64,000 bases of DNA from Rhodococcoides fascians A44A (GTDB lineage Bacteria > Actinomycetota > Actinomycetes > Mycobacteriales > Mycobacteriaceae), in the NCBI RefSeq assembly GCF_000760735.1, contig NZ_JMEX01000008.1:838018-902017 (forward strand). The letters are read 5' to 3'. Shown here piece by piece: positions 16,912 to 26,631 of this stretch; within the stretch, counting starts at the first letter, position 1, and every line of letters starts with the position of its first letter. The position numbers and the translations under genes are program-made. The notes beneath the pieces were generated by a model. That model was given only the letters and a program-made list of their open reading frames with translations. It was not told where the DNA came from and did no database searches.

Positions 16912-17586
16912 GTGGACGACGTCCTGGCACGGGCCGGCATCTTCCAAGGAGTCGAACCCTCTGCGGTAGCAGCGCTGACGAAGCAGCTGCAGCCGGTCGA
17001 TTTTCCTCGTGGACATGTGGTCTTCAACGAGGGCGAGCCCGGTGACCGGCTGTACATCATCGTCTCCGGCAAGATCAAGCTCGGACGCCGTTCTCCAGAT
17101 GGCCGCGAGAACCTGCTGACCATCATGGGTCCGTCGGACATGTTCGGTGAGCTGTCCATCTTCGACCCGGGTCCCCGCACGTCCACCGCGACGACGGTCA
17201 CCGAGGTCCGCGCGGTCAGCATGGACCGCGACGCTCTGAAGGCTTGGATCGACCAGCGCCCCGAGATCGCCGAGCAGCTTCTGCGCGTGCTGGCTCGCCG
17301 GTTGCGTCGTACCAACAACAACCTCGCGGATCTGATCTTCACCGACGTCCCCGGCCGTGTCGCCAAAGCGCTTCTCCAGCTGGCGCAGCGCTTCGGCACC
17401 CAGGAAGCCGGTTCGCTCCGCGTCACGCACGACCTGACGCAGGAAGAGATCGCTCAGCTCGTCGGCGCATCGCGAGAGACCGTCAACAAGGCACTCGCGG
17501 ATTTCGCGCACCGCGGTTGGCTGCGGCTCGAGGGCAAGAGCGTGCTGATCTCCGACTCCGAGCGTCTGGCTCGCCGAGCTCGCTAG
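16912..17586 (+). CDS. crp: cAMP receptor protein, Crp/Fnr family regulator
   Basis: 224 residues, the same length as M. tuberculosis CRP (Rv3676). The GTG at 16912 follows AAGGAG at 6 nt. The cyclic-nucleotide domain holds the phosphate-binding cassette [19 protein letters not shown] long dimer helix precedes the C-terminal winged helix with [21 protein letters not shown] as recognition unit, where the Arg/Glu pattern predicts TGTGA binding. It should bind the perfect site upstream of acs. Its 3' end overlaps the convergent MBL gene by 3 bp. Confidence 0.96.
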   Translation: MDDVLARAGIFQGVEPSAVAALTKQLQPVDFPRGHVVFNEGEPGDRLYIIVSGKIKLGRRSPDGRENLLTIMGPSDMFGELSIFDPGPRTSTATTVTEVRAVSMDRDALKAWIDQRPEIAEQLLRVLARRLRRTNNNLADLIFTDVPGRVAKALLQLAQRFGTQEAGSLRVTHDLTQEEIAQLVGASRETVNKALADFAHRGWLRLEGKSVLISDSERLARRAR

Positions 17587-18362
17587 CTCTCTCGAAGGTA
17601 GGTCAGCTGCGCCTTGACGGACATGCGCGCAGCTGGCCACAACTTCTTGTCCACGTCCGCGTAGACGTGCTTGACCACCTTCATCGGCTTGGCATCCTCG
17701 CCGAGTACCGCCAACGCAGCTTTGATCTGCTCGAGGCGTTCCAGCCGGTGCTTTCGGTACATTCGCGCAACCTCCGCTGTGTCGGCCACCTCGGCTCCGT
17801 GCCCGGGTAGCGCGATCTTGCCTGCCCCTGCGGCTTCGAGCCGGTCCAGCGACGCCAGGTAGTCCGCGAGAGTCCCGTCCTTGGGATCGAGGACCGTCGT
17901 GCCGCGACCGAGGATCGTGTCCCCGGTGAGAATCGCGTCGTCGAGTACGAAGCTCGACGAATCCGCTGTGTGGCCGGGAGTCGCGAGAACGGTGATCTTC
18001 AACCCGGCCGCCTCGATGACCTCGCCGTCGACCAACGCTGTGCTGCCGTAGACGAATTCGTCGGAGAACGCGCGGATCGGTGCGCCCGTCTTCTTGTGGA
18101 ACCGCTTCAACCCACCCGTGTGATCGCCGTGCCGATGCGTCACCAGCACGAGAACCACAGTGCCCGACGCGGCCACCGCGTCGAGATGCTTCTTGTCCTT
18201 CGGCCCCGGATCGACGACGACCACGTCATCGCTTCCGGGTGCGCGCAGAATCCAGGTGTTGGTGCCGTCGAGTGTCATCTTTCCGGGATTGTCGGCGAGC
18301 AGAACCGCTGCCGTCGGTGTGACCTGTCGAAGCTGACCGTATGCCGGGTGCGCGAGAGTCAT
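17583..18362 (-). CDS. Metallo-beta-lactamase fold hydrolase (Rv3677c type)
   Basis: 259 residues with the MBL metal motif THRHGDH, a second His in TPGHTADS, the bridging Asp in [11 protein letters not shown] and the last His in LPGHGAEV. The C-terminal helical region is the winged-helix-like tail seen in LACTB2/glyoxalase-II-like proteins, which act on thioesters or RNA. The ATG at 18362 is 17 bp from the divergent gene and 6 nt from a TAAAGT -10 box, so the mRNA is probably leaderless. The stop codon shares CTAG with the crp stop. A second, more diverged copy of this family lies at 50655-51509. Confidence 0.85.
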   Translation of the reverse strand: MTLAHPAYGQLRQVTPTAAVLLADNPGKMTLDGTNTWILRAPGSDDVVVVDPGPKDKKHLDAVAASGTVVLVLVTHRHGDHTGGLKRFHKKTGAPIRAFSDEFVYGSTALVDGEVIEAAGLKITVLATPGHTADSSSFVLDDAILTGDTILGRGTTVLDPKDGTLADYLASLDRLEAAGAGKIALPGHGAEVADTAEVARMYRKHRLERLEQIKAALAVLGEDAKPMKVVKHVYADVDKKLWPAARMSVKAQLTYLRES

Positions 18363-18367
18363 AGTCG

Positions 18368-18374
18368 TACTTTA
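18368..18374. promoter_or_regulatory. Shared symmetric -10 element for two divergent leaderless genes
   Basis: The heptamer TACTTTA reads TACTTT on plus and TAAAGT on minus. Each is exactly 6 nt from the ATG on its own strand (18380 and 18362). Both fit the TANNNT -10 rule and the 6-7 nt distance expected when transcription starts at the A of ATG. Only 17 bp separate the start codons, leaving no space for two independent promoters with leaders. Confidence 0.65.
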
Positions 18375-18379
18375 AGAGC

Positions 18380-19225
18380 ATGAGAATCGGATTGGTCGGC
18401 GCGGGTCCATGGGCTCGCGCCACACACGCCCCGTCCCTTACCGCGCACCCCGCCGTCGACTTCGTGGGCGTGTGGGCCCGCCGCCCCGATGCAGCTGCAG
18501 GGATGGGCGCCCCGGTCTACGACAGCGTCGAGACACTGATGGCCGACGTGGATGCCGTCGCGTTCGCCGTGCCCCCGGAAGTGCAGGCCGGCTTGGCCAT
18601 CGCAGCAGCCGAGGCGGGAAAACACGTCGTGCTCGACAAACCCATCGCGTCGAACCTGGACGACGCCACCCGGCTTGCCGACGCCGTCGCCGACGCAGGC
18701 GTCGGCTCGATCGTGGCGTTGACCAGGCGGTTCGCTCCGGAGACACGTGAGTTTCTCGCCGAGGCCGACGGACGGGATTGGAGTTCGGCATCCGGGACCT
18801 GGCTGTCCGGGGCAGTGCTCGGAGGCGAGTACTCGAATTCACCGTGGCGTCGACGCGACGGTGCCCTGTTCGACGTCGGGCCGCACGTCTTCGACCTGCT
18901 GGACCTGACCCTCGGGCCCATCACCGGCGTGGCGCTGAGCCGTCGGGACGAGTCTTCGGACACCTGGACCGTGGTGCTCGAACACGAGGGCGGGAAGTTG
19001 AGCACGTCACGCCTGTCGCTCGCCACACCGGTGCAACCGTCGGTCTTTCGGGTGGAGATCAGCGGCAGCGACGGTGTGCTGTCACTGCAGGACCGTTCCA
19101 CACCGGCGACCGACTGCTTCCGAGTTCTTCTCGACGAATTCCTCGAGTCGATCGCCGGGGGCGTCGAGCATCCCTGTTCCGTTCGCCGCGGGCTCCATCT
19201 TCAGCGAGCACTCGACGCCGTGTGA
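18380..19225 (+). CDS. Gfo/Idh/MocA-family NAD(P)-dependent oxidoreductase
   Basis: 281 residues. The N-terminal Rossmann fold starts MRIGLVGAGPWARATHAP (GxGxxA-type loop). The family hallmark EKP appears as DKP in HVVLDKPIASN, and the C-terminal domain contains the GGxxxDxGxHxxD-like segment GALFDVGPHVFDLLDL. Members oxidise or reduce sugars, inositol or dipyrromethane-like substrates with NAD(P)H. The gene is shorter than typical family members (330-380) in the C-terminal domain. It has no counterpart at this position in M. tuberculosis as I recall and is divergent from the MBL gene. Confidence 0.82.
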   Translation: MRIGLVGAGPWARATHAPSLTAHPAVDFVGVWARRPDAAAGMGAPVYDSVETLMADVDAVAFAVPPEVQAGLAIAAAEAGKHVVLDKPIASNLDDATRLADAVADAGVGSIVALTRRFAPETREFLAEADGRDWSSASGTWLSGAVLGGEYSNSPWRRRDGALFDVGPHVFDLLDLTLGPITGVALSRRDESSDTWTVVLEHEGGKLSTSRLSLATPVQPSVFRVEISGSDGVLSLQDRSTPATDCFRVLLDEFLESIAGGVEHPCSVRRGLHLQRALDAV

Positions 19226-19229
19226 CGGC

Positions 19230-19682
19230 TCAGACCTCGACGATCAGCTCGACCTCGACGGGGGCATCGATCGGGAGCTCGGCTACACCGACGGCGGACC
19301 TGGCGTGCTTTCCCGCGTCACCGAAGATCTCACCGATCACGTTCGACGCCCCGTTGACGACGGCAGGCTGACCGGTGAAACCGGGAGCCGACGCTACGAA
19401 TCCGACGACCTTCACGACGCGCTTGATCGAATCGACACCGACGAGCGAATTGATCGCCGCCAGCGCGTTCAGTGCGCAGACACGCGCAGCGTCGGCGGCA
19501 TCCTCGGCCGACACGTCCGCGCCGACCTTCCCGGTGGCCGTCAGCTCACCGGAAACCAACGGCAGCTGACCCGACGTGTAGACCAGCGATCCGGTCTGCA
19601 CGGCGGGAATGTACGCAGCCAGCGGCGGCACTACCGGAGGTAACTCGATCCCGAGTTCGGCCAAGCGCTCACTCCACGCCAT
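19230..19682 (-). CDS. ridA: RidA/YjgF/L-PSP family protein
   Basis: 150 residues, beginning MAWSERLAELGIELPP, with the family segments GSLVYTSGQLPL and ALAAINSLVGVDSIKRVVKVVGFVAS. In canonical RidA enamine/imine deaminases an Arg in the last third binds the substrate carboxylate; I do not see the standard R at CxxRxxV here, so activity on 2-aminoacrylate is uncertain. It matches Rv3678c. It is 2 bp downstream of the small DUF4177 gene and ends 4 bp from the convergent Gfo/Idh gene. Confidence 0.85.
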   Translation of the reverse strand: MAWSERLAELGIELPPVVPPLAAYIPAVQTGSLVYTSGQLPLVSGELTATGKVGADVSAEDAADAARVCALNALAAINSLVGVDSIKRVVKVVGFVASAPGFTGQPAVVNGASNVIGEIFGDAGKHARSAVGVAELPIDAPVEVELIVEV

Positions 19683-19684
19683 CG

Positions 19685-19852
19685 CTAGGCCTTCGGGCGC
19701 TTGAAGTAGGCCACCAACGTGTCGCCACCGTTGGGACCGGACATGATGGTGACGAGTTCCCAGCCCTCGGCACCGTAGTTGTCCAGAATCTGCTTGGTCG
19801 CGTGAATCAGCACCGGCGCGGTGAAGTACTCCCAGATGATCTTTTCGCTCAT
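19685..19852 (-). CDS. Small DUF4177-type protein (Rv3678A-like)
   Basis: A 55-residue protein from the ATG at 19852 reads MSEKIIWEYFTAPVL at the start, then LDNYGAEGWELVTIM and ends AYFKRPKA. The pattern WEY...NxxGxEGWELV...YFKRP is that of DUF4177 small proteins. It lies 2 bp upstream of the RidA gene and is surely cotranscribed with it. The same gene pair occurs in mycobacteria. The function is unknown. Confidence 0.82.
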   Translation of the reverse strand: MSEKIIWEYFTAPVLIHATKQILDNYGAEGWELVTIMSGPNGGDTLVAYFKRPKA

Positions 19853-19945
19853 GCCGGTGAGCCTAGTCGGCGGTCATGCCGCAGTCCGATCGACCGGACG
19901 CTTCGACGGTGTATCGGCCGGGCGTCATGTGAGAGGGTCGAAGCC

Positions 19946-21307
19946 GTGAGCCGTCTGGACATCCTCGACGCGGCATTTCACTATGCCTCGAAGAGAACAT
20001 CACGAGACCAATACGTGCTGCTGACCTTCGACACAGGTGACCTCCCGTCCCCGACGTTCGACGAGATCACGGAGTTCATCGGCGTACGTGCCCGATCGAT
20101 TCCGGACCTGAACAAGCGTCTCGTCGAGATCCCCGGAAACCTCGATTACCCGTATTGGTCCCGAAGCGGCGAACCTCCGAGGATTCTCCAATTCGATTCT
20201 CGCACATGGGAAGGCGTCGTCGACGAACTCGGTCTGCTGGTGCAGACGCCCGTCGATGCAACTCGAGCCGCCTGGCAGGTCCACGTGGCACGAGATGTCG
20301 AGGACGTACCGCACGCCTCGGGGCGCGCACTGGTCGTGGTCTTTCAGGTTAGCCACGCACTGACCGACGGACGAGGGGCGACGCGGCTCGCGCGGGCCCT
20401 GTTCTCGGTGGAGCCGCCCGACCCTCGTCCATCCCAGGCACGCCTGTTCAAGCCTCACCTGCGTGTTCCGGTGGCGGTGGGAGCCGCTGCCGCCCTTCCG
20501 TTTCGTCTGGTGGCCGCCCGTCTTGCCGCGCGCCGCTCACGCCGTACCTTCGAGCGTGCGCGCGGGTCCATCACCGATCGAAACGTCCTTCGACCGTCCA
20601 TCGTGGGCAACGTCGAGCCCACCGAAAACCGTGTCGCCCATGTGATCCCTTGTGCTCCACTTCGGGTCACCGGGACCCGATTCAGTGTCACGACCACGGC
20701 GTTGACCGCCGTCGGCCTCGCCACCGAGCGCTACCTCGAGACCATCGGCGATCCAGTCCCGGACACACTGAACGCGCTCGTGCCCATGGGACTTCCCGAG
20801 GACGTGTCGTGGCCCGCCGAGAACCGCGTCGTGAACGGAGACGTCGACCTTCACGTCGGCGTGCCCGACATCGCCGATCGCGCAAGACGAACCGCGGCGT
20901 CGTTGTCCGAGACACGCAGGAACGTCCTCGACCCGCTCCTTCTGCGGTGGATCGAAGCCGAGAATCTCGTACCCGCTCCGGTCTTTCTCGCTGTGGACAG
21001 ACGCGCACGCAAACATGCACCTCGTGAGCGCACCGTTCACGAATCGGTGACGAGCAACCTGACGGTCGTCAGTGTCGACCGCGGGGACACCGATCTGGAA
21101 CTGTGCGGGGCGCCCTGTCTCTTCTCCGGCGGCTTCCCGATGCTCGGCCCCGCCCGCTCCGTCACCCACGGCTTCTACGGCCTGGGCGACACGGTCACGA
21201 TCTGCGTGACTGCGTGCCCCGACACCTTCCCCGACCACGCCCGCTACGTCGACATTCTGAAGCAGGCCGTGGACGACGTAGTCGCCGTGATCAAGGACGC
21301 GAGATAG
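19946..21307 (+). CDS. WS/DGAT-like (wax ester synthase/diacylglycerol acyltransferase superfamily) protein
   Basis: The GTG at 19946 follows GAGAGGG and gives 453 residues; upstream in-frame sequence is antisense to the RidA/DUF4177 genes. The condensing motif HHxxxDG appears as SHALTDG, with the second active His of HHxxxDG retained and the first replaced by Ser. Conserved later blocks include FSVTTTALTAVGLATERYLE, LNALVPMGLP and TSNLTVVSVDRGD, with FSGGFPML near the end. This places it in the acyltransferase superfamily that makes wax esters or triacylglycerol. It is divergent from the typical 460-470-residue enzymes, so another acyl transfer is possible. Confidence 0.75.
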   Translation: MSRLDILDAAFHYASKRTSRDQYVLLTFDTGDLPSPTFDEITEFIGVRARSIPDLNKRLVEIPGNLDYPYWSRSGEPPRILQFDSRTWEGVVDELGLLVQTPVDATRAAWQVHVARDVEDVPHASGRALVVVFQVSHALTDGRGATRLARALFSVEPPDPRPSQARLFKPHLRVPVAVGAAAALPFRLVAARLAARRSRRTFERARGSITDRNVLRPSIVGNVEPTENRVAHVIPCAPLRVTGTRFSVTTTALTAVGLATERYLETIGDPVPDTLNALVPMGLPEDVSWPAENRVVNGDVDLHVGVPDIADRARRTAASLSETRRNVLDPLLLRWIEAENLVPAPVFLAVDRRARKHAPRERTVHESVTSNLTVVSVDRGDTDLELCGAPCLFSGGFPMLGPARSVTHGFYGLGDTVTICVTACPDTFPDHARYVDILKQAVDDVVAVIKDAR

Positions 21308-21372
21308 TCGCCGCGACCTCGGACCGCACGGTTCCGCCGAGGTGACATCCGATTCGTCTATATGGTCGTGTT

Positions 21373-22380
21373 GTGGTCACATCGAGTTTCGAAGGTTGGC
21401 CGGAGAAGGCCGACACTGCGCGGTTGCACTTCGTCTCCGGCAAAGGCGGCACCGGTAAGTCGACGGTTGCCGCCGCGCTTGCGTTGGCACTCGCGGCCGA
21501 CGGTCGGCGAGTGTTGCTGGTGGAAGTCGAAGGCAGGCAGGGCATAGCCCAGCTGTTCGACGTTCCCCCACTCCCGCCAGTCGAGACGCGGGTGGCGTCC
21601 GCGGACGGCGGCGGTGAGGTCTACGCGCTGGCCATCGACATCGAAACTGCGTTTCTCGAGTACCTCGACATGTTCTACAACCTAGGTTTCGCCGGGCGCG
21701 CCATGCGCAAGATCGGCGCGATCGAGTTCGCGACCACCATCGCCCCCGGTCTACGCGACGTCCTGCTGACCGGCAAGGTCAAGGAGTGCGTCGTCCGCAC
21801 CGACAAAGCCGGGAAACGCGTGTACGACGAGGTGGTCGTCGATTCACCTCCCACGGGCCGTATCGGCAACTTCCTCGATGTCACCAAGGCGATGGCCGAC
21901 CTGGCCAAGGGCGGCCCGGTCCGCTCGCAGAGCGAGGGCGTCGTCCGGTTGCTGCATTCGGCCGACACCGTCGTACATCTCGTGACGTTGCTCGAGGCGT
22001 TGCCGGTGCAGGAGACGGCGGATGCCGTGACGGAGTTGGAGGCAGCCGATCTGCAGTTGGGCACCGTCATCGTCAACCGCACCGAGCCGACGTACCTGCC
22101 GGAGGAGTCGCTCGACGACGCGGCACACGGAACCGTCGACGTCACCGCACTCAGAACCGGGCTGGAGAAGACAGGAATTTCCCTGTCCGACGACGATTTC
22201 GCAGGCTTGCTGACGGAAACGATCGAGCACGCGTCGACGCTGGCAGCTCAGGTGGACAGTGGCCGTCAGCTCGACGAGTTGGATTCCGCGAGACTGCGCC
22301 TGCCGATGCTGGCGGACGGCGTCGACCTCGGCGGGTTGTACGAACTGGCGGCAGAACTCAGAGAGCAGGGTGTGAAATGA
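21373..22380 (+). CDS. ArsA/GET3-like ATPase, first of a pair (Rv3679 type)
   Basis: 335 residues with a deviant Walker [10 protein letters not shown] near residue 25, the switch region [15 protein letters not shown], and a C-terminal ATPase tail. Arsenite-binding Cys residues of true ArsA are absent, so an arsenical role is not supported. In M. tuberculosis the paired proteins Rv3679/Rv3680 form a heteromeric GET3-like ATPase next to whiB4. The start is GTG 21373; other GTG/TTG codons lie just upstream. Its stop overlaps the next start as ATGA, consistent with a fixed 1:1 complex. Confidence 0.9.
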   Translation: MVTSSFEGWPEKADTARLHFVSGKGGTGKSTVAAALALALAADGRRVLLVEVEGRQGIAQLFDVPPLPPVETRVASADGGGEVYALAIDIETAFLEYLDMFYNLGFAGRAMRKIGAIEFATTIAPGLRDVLLTGKVKECVVRTDKAGKRVYDEVVVDSPPTGRIGNFLDVTKAMADLAKGGPVRSQSEGVVRLLHSADTVVHLVTLLEALPVQETADAVTELEAADLQLGTVIVNRTEPTYLPEESLDDAAHGTVDVTALRTGLEKTGISLSDDDFAGLLTETIEHASTLAAQVDSGRQLDELDSARLRLPMLADGVDLGGLYELAAELREQGVK

Positions 22381-23501
22381 GCAAGGCTGCAGCGCCCGTA
22401 CTCGACGTCGAGAAGATTCTTCGGGGTGCCAACTCCCGCATCGTCGTGGTGTGCGGGGCAGGTGGCGTCGGGAAGACGACGACAGCGGCGTCGATGGCGC
22501 TTCGAGCGGCGGAGCAGGGCCGCAAGGTCGTGGTGTTGACGATCGATCCAGCGCGGCGTCTGGCCCAAGCACTCGGGGTCGACGAGCTCGACAACTCGCC
22601 ACAGCCGGTGAAACTGCCTGCCGGGGCGACGGGCGAACTGCACGCCATGATGTTGAACATGCGTCGGACGTTCGACGAGATGGTGATCGAGCACTCGACG
22701 CCGGAGAAAGCCGAGCAGGTGCTGGCCAACCCGTTCTATCAAACGGTGGCCTCGTCGTTCTCCGGAACGCAGGAGTACATGGCGATGGAGAAACTCGGCC
22801 AGCTCGCGTCCGACTCGACGTGGGATCTGATCGTCGTGGATACCCCACCGTCGCGCAATGCTCTGGATTTTCTCGATGCGCCGCAGCGTCTCGGCTCGTT
22901 CCTCGACGGACGGTTCATCAGGTTGTTGATGGCGCCGGGACGCGGCCTGACGCGGATGGTGACCAGCGCGATGAGCCTGGCCCTGCGCGGCGTGTCGACG
23001 GTGATCGGTAGTCAGATGCTCACCGATGCGTCGGCGTTCGTGCAGTCGCTCGACTCGATGTTCGGGGGCTTCCGCGAGCGCGCGACGCGCACTTACCAGT
23101 TGCTTCGCGAGAGCGGCACCAGCTTCGTCGTCGTCGCGGCGGCCGAGCCGGATGCGTTACGCGAGGCTGCGTACTTCGTGGATCGATTGAGCGGTGAGGG
23201 AATGCCGCTGGCCGGCCTGATCCTGAACCGGACGCACCCGACGCTGTTGTCGCTGCCTGCCGATCACGCCGTCACGGCTGCCGATCAGTTGGAGGGCTCG
23301 GACGACGGGAAGCTCGCCGCCGCGGTGCTGCGCATTCACGCCGCCCGGGCAGTGACGGCCGCTCGCGAACTGCGCCTGCTCCGACGGTTCACCTCGGCAC
23401 ACCCACGGGTCCCGATCGTCGGCGTGCCGTCCCTCCCGTTCGAGGTGTCGGACCTGCATGCGCTCCGCGCGGTGGCGGATCAACTCACCAGGTCCGCGTA
23501 G
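22377..23501 (+). CDS. ArsA/GET3-like ATPase, second of a pair (Rv3680 type)
   Basis: 374 residues from the ATG that overlaps the upstream stop. The deviant Walker A is GAGGVGKTT, with the intradimer Lys. [13 protein letters not shown] (the signature following the P-loop in the ArsA family) and [15 protein letters not shown] (switch I) follow. A hydrophobic segment around [21 protein letters not shown] could contact membrane or client protein. It is coupled to the first ATPase and convergent with whiB4, 6 bp between stops. Confidence 0.9.
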   Translation: MSKAAAPVLDVEKILRGANSRIVVVCGAGGVGKTTTAASMALRAAEQGRKVVVLTIDPARRLAQALGVDELDNSPQPVKLPAGATGELHAMMLNMRRTFDEMVIEHSTPEKAEQVLANPFYQTVASSFSGTQEYMAMEKLGQLASDSTWDLIVVDTPPSRNALDFLDAPQRLGSFLDGRFIRLLMAPGRGLTRMVTSAMSLALRGVSTVIGSQMLTDASAFVQSLDSMFGGFRERATRTYQLLRESGTSFVVVAAAEPDALREAAYFVDRLSGEGMPLAGLILNRTHPTLLSLPADHAVTAADQLEGSDDGKLAAAVLRIHAARAVTAARELRLLRRFTSAHPRVPIVGVPSLPFEVSDLHALRAVADQLTRSA

Positions 23502-23507
23502 GTCCGT

Positions 23508-23831
23508 TCAGATCGCGGCCTGCTGCTGGCGCTGCGTCTCGAAGAAGTCCGACCAGGAGTCGACCTCGGGGTGCTGCTTGAGCAATGCACGACGCTGACG
23601 TTCGGTCATGCCACCCCAGACACCGAATTCCACGCGGTTGTCGAGCGCGTCGGCACCGCACTGCATCAACACCGGGCAGTGCCGGCAGATGGTCGCGGCT
23701 TTGCGCTGCGCTGCTCCCCGTACGAACAGCTGGTCAGGATCGGTGCCCTTGCACCGCGCCTGCGCTACCCACGCAATGCGTGCTTCTGCTTCTTCCACAT
23801 CTAGCCGCGTCGGTGCTGCTGTCGTGTGCAT
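23508..23831 (-). CDS. whiB4: WhiB4, Fe-S redox-responsive regulator
   Basis: 107 residues from the ATG at 23831, preceded by AAAGGGG. Four cluster Cys residues are present: one in QARCKG, then C-x2-C-x5-C in TICRHCPVLMQCGADAL, followed by the WhiB turn GVWGGMTERQRRAL and a basic stretch. WhiB4 of M. tuberculosis (Rv3681c) senses oxygen and nitric oxide through its 4Fe-4S cluster and regulates antioxidant and PE/PPE genes. The frame could extend to 23924, but the extra 31 residues lack the WhiB pattern. It is next to the ArsA-like pair as in mycobacteria. Confidence 0.93.
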   Translation of the reverse strand: MHTTAAPTRLDVEEAEARIAWVAQARCKGTDPDQLFVRGAAQRKAATICRHCPVLMQCGADALDNRVEFGVWGGMTERQRRALLKQHPEVDSWSDFFETQRQQQAAI

Positions 23832-24177
23832 TGCGGATCCCCTTTGCAGTTCGAACGTCCTTGCTGAACGTTCCAGAAGCCCCTGCGGCGCTGCTTCGAC
23901 CTCGATCTCCACTGCTCGAAGCACATCGGTCTAGGAGCTGCCCCACATTCATATACAAGTGTTATGTGAATCACACCGTGCTCATAATTTAGGTAAATCC
24001 GGCGACGAACGCAAGACGAGAGAGGCAACTTTCTGGTACGACCGTCCCGACCTGCGGTTCCTCGCTCGACCTGTGATCCATTACAAGCAGACGCGCTCCG
24101 TAACGACTCGACAGCGCACCCCGGAAGCGGCGGGATCATCTGCGTTTCTGGGCCAGCTGCAGTAGTCCACGTACGCT
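23832..24177. other. 346-bp divergent gap between whiB4 and ponA2
   Basis: No convincing ORF fills this region. It should hold the promoters of whiB4 (minus) and ponA2 (plus). An AT-richer patch at 23948-23996 includes a small palindrome TGTGA-A-TCACA. It resembles CRP half-sites but has a 1-bp rather than 6-bp spacer. I see no terminator or RNA-like fold. Confidence 0.5.
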
Positions 24178-26562
24178 GTGCTCGTGTCAGTTGGTAAAAC
24201 CGTGGCGAAGCTCGCCGGATGTTCCGCACTCGCGGGTGCGCTGTTGGCCGGAGTCATGTTCCCGTTGGCAGGCGGGTTCGGCTATGCGTCGAATCGGGCT
24301 GCGGACACGGTGGACAACGTGTCCGCCGAATTGGTCGAAGGCGCGGTCCCGGCGGTGTCCACGATGGTCGACGCCGCAGGTAACCCGATCGCGTGGCTGT
24401 ACGAGCAGCGACGCTTCGAGGTACCGAGCGACAAGATCTCCAACGAGATGAAGCTCGCCATCGTCTCCATCGAGGACAAGCGGTTCGCCGAGCACCAGGG
24501 CGTCGACTGGCAGGGCACGTTGCGCGCGTTCCTCACCAACACCACGAGCGGCCAGGTCGAACAGGGCGCGTCGACGTTGGATCAGCAGTACGTGAAGAAC
24601 TACCAGCTTCTCGTCGTCGCCAAGACCGACGCCGAGCGCCGCGCCGCGATCGAGACGACGCCCGCTCGTAAGATCCGCGAGATCCGCATGGCGTTGACGC
24701 TGGACAAGGAACTCACGAAGGACGAGATCCTCACCCGCTACCTCAACCTTGTGCCGTTCGGAAACTCGTCATTCGGCATCCAGGACGCCGCGCAGACCTA
24801 TTTCGGTATCGACGCCAGCCAGCTCGACGCGAAGCAGTCCGCGATGCTCGCGGGCATGGTGCAGTCCAGCTCGGCGCTCAACCCATACACCAACGAGCAG
24901 GGCGTCACCGAACGCCGCAACATCGTGCTGGACACGATGATCCAGAACATCCCGGACCGGGCCGACGAGTTCCGCCAGGCCAAAACCGAACCTCTCGGCG
25001 TTCTCCCGGTGCCGCAGACTCTTCCACGAGGGTGCATCGCCGCCGGTGACCGCGGATTCTTCTGCGACTACGCATTGCAGTACCTCGCGAACGCCGGTAT
25101 CAGCCGCGAACAGATCGACAAGGGCGGCTACCTCATCCGCACCACGCTCGATCCGGCTGTGCAGAACTCCACCAAGGCATCGCTGTCGTCGAACTCGAGC
25201 CCGACGCTCGACGGCGTCGCCACGGTCATGAACGTCATCGCACCCGGCCAGGACTCGCACCGCATCCTGGCGATGGGAAGCAGCCGCACGTACGGTCTCG
25301 ACGCCGACACCGACGAAACGGTTCAGCCGCAGCCCTATTCACTCGTCGGGCACGGCGCCGGATCGATCTTCAAGGTCTTCACCACCGCCGCAGCGATGGA
25401 ACGAGGACTCGGAACCAGCGCCACCCTGCAGGTACCCCGCCGAGCCGAAGTCAAGGGCCTGGGCGACGGCGGTGCTCGTGGCTGCCCGGCCAACACGTAC
25501 TGCGTCGAGAACGCAGGCAACTACCCGGCGTCGCTCTCCATCACCGATGCGCTCGCCCAGTCGCCCAACACGGCGTTCGTGAAGCTGATCGAATCCGTCG
25601 GAGTCGCACCCGTCGTCGACATGTCCGTTCGTCTCGGCCTGCGGTCCTACGCGGACCCGAACACCTCGGGCTTCGACGAACAGAGCATGGCCGACTTCCA
25701 GAAGAACCAGAACCTCGGTTCCTACACACTCGGACCCACCTGGGTGAACCCACTGGAGCTGTCCAACGTGGCCGCGACGCTGGCGTCGGGCGGCAAGTGG
25801 TGCCCGCCCACTCCGATCGACTCGGTGTTCGACCGCGAAGGCAAGCCGGTCCCCGTGACTCAGCAGGCCTGCGAGCAGGTCGTCGAGCCCGGTCTGGCGA
25901 ACACTCTCGCGAACGCGATGAGCAAGGACGACCAGGCAGGCGGCACATCGGCGTCGGCTGCGGGATCCGTCGGCTGGACGCTCCCGATGTCCGGCAAGAC
26001 CGGTACGACGGAGTCTCACATGTCGTCGGGCTTCCTCGGCTTCACCAACCGCTACGCCGCAGCCGTGTACACCTACGGCGACTCGCCGACCCCCGGTGAG
26101 ATCTGCTCGTTCCCACTTCGTCCGTGCGGGTCCGGCAACCTGTACGGCGGTAACGAACCTGCGCGCACCTGGTACGACGCCATCGACCCCGTTGCGAACA
26201 ACTTCGGCCCCGTCGAGCTGCCACCCGTCGACCAGAAGTACGTGCGTGGGTCGGCCAACGGTCAGGTTCCCGACGTGACCGGTCAGAGCCAGAGCTCGGC
26301 AACCTCGACGCTCCAGGGCGCAGGCTTCCAGGTGACGGTCGCGACGACAGCCAACTCGGCGTCCCGCGGCACGGTGACGGGTGTGTCCCCGTCGGGTTCG
26401 GCAATCCCGGGATCGACCATCACGATCTACGTGAGCGACGGATCGGTGCGGGAGGCCCCGCCTGCTCCGGCTCTGCCGGAACTTCCGCCGGGCATCGAAC
26501 TACCGGCCATTCCGCCGGGGCTGCAGATTCCCGCCATCCCGGGCATCACCGCACCGCGATAA
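24178..26562 (+). CDS. ponA2: Bifunctional class A penicillin-binding protein PonA2 with PASTA domain
   Basis: 794 residues. An N-terminal signal anchor (about 8-36) is followed by a GT51 glycosyltransferase domain with the catalytic Glu in SIEDKRF (Glu99) and QGASTLDQQ. The transpeptidase domain has SIFK (Ser396), SPN (462-464) and KTGT (607-610). One PASTA domain (about 698-760) starts VPDVTGQSQSSA, and a Pro-rich tail ends the protein. It polymerises and crosslinks peptidoglycan outside the membrane. The start is GTG 24178 or GTG 24184; neither has a strong ribosome site. It matches Rv3682. Confidence 0.95.
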   Translation: MLVSVGKTVAKLAGCSALAGALLAGVMFPLAGGFGYASNRAADTVDNVSAELVEGAVPAVSTMVDAAGNPIAWLYEQRRFEVPSDKISNEMKLAIVSIEDKRFAEHQGVDWQGTLRAFLTNTTSGQVEQGASTLDQQYVKNYQLLVVAKTDAERRAAIETTPARKIREIRMALTLDKELTKDEILTRYLNLVPFGNSSFGIQDAAQTYFGIDASQLDAKQSAMLAGMVQSSSALNPYTNEQGVTERRNIVLDTMIQNIPDRADEFRQAKTEPLGVLPVPQTLPRGCIAAGDRGFFCDYALQYLANAGISREQIDKGGYLIRTTLDPAVQNSTKASLSSNSSPTLDGVATVMNVIAPGQDSHRILAMGSSRTYGLDADTDETVQPQPYSLVGHGAGSIFKVFTTAAAMERGLGTSATLQVPRRAEVKGLGDGGARGCPANTYCVENAGNYPASLSITDALAQSPNTAFVKLIESVGVAPVVDMSVRLGLRSYADPNTSGFDEQSMADFQKNQNLGSYTLGPTWVNPLELSNVAATLASGGKWCPPTPIDSVFDREGKPVPVTQQACEQVVEPGLANTLANAMSKDDQAGGTSASAAGSVGWTLPMSGKTGTTESHMSSGFLGFTNRYAAAVYTYGDSPTPGEICSFPLRPCGSGNLYGGNEPARTWYDAIDPVANNFGPVELPPVDQKYVRGSANGQVPDVTGQSQSSATSTLQGAGFQVTVATTANSASRGTVTGVSPSGSAIPGSTITIYVSDGSVREAPPAPALPELPPGIELPAIPPGLQIPAIPGITAPR

Positions 26563-26575
26563 GCGGCTCCGCCGC

Positions 26576-26619
26576 ATGTGAGTGGAAATGTAGGCCAGGG
26601 CCTGCATTTCCACTCACAT
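26576..26619. terminator. 20-bp bidirectional hairpin between ponA2 and the YqeY gene; repeat-family member
   Basis: Arms 26576-26595 and 26600-26619 pair along 20 bp with one G-T wobble and a 4-nt loop. It separates two convergent genes and should end both transcripts. Its arm, GTGAGTGGAAATGTAGGC, recurs as the reverse-complement right arm at 41388-41405, so the element belongs to a dispersed family. Confidence 0.85.
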
Positions 26620-26631
26620 AGGGCATCAGTG

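Noticed and set aside
19230-19946. Long plus-strand frame from 19472 as an N-terminal extension of the WS/DGAT-like protein
   Set aside because: It is antisense to ridA and the DUF4177 gene, and the family-like sequence starts at GTG 19946 with its own ribosome site.
23963-23977. TGTGA-A-TCACA upstream of whiB4 as a CRP site
   Set aside because: The half-sites are separated by 1 bp, not 6, so a CRP dimer could not bind in the known mode.
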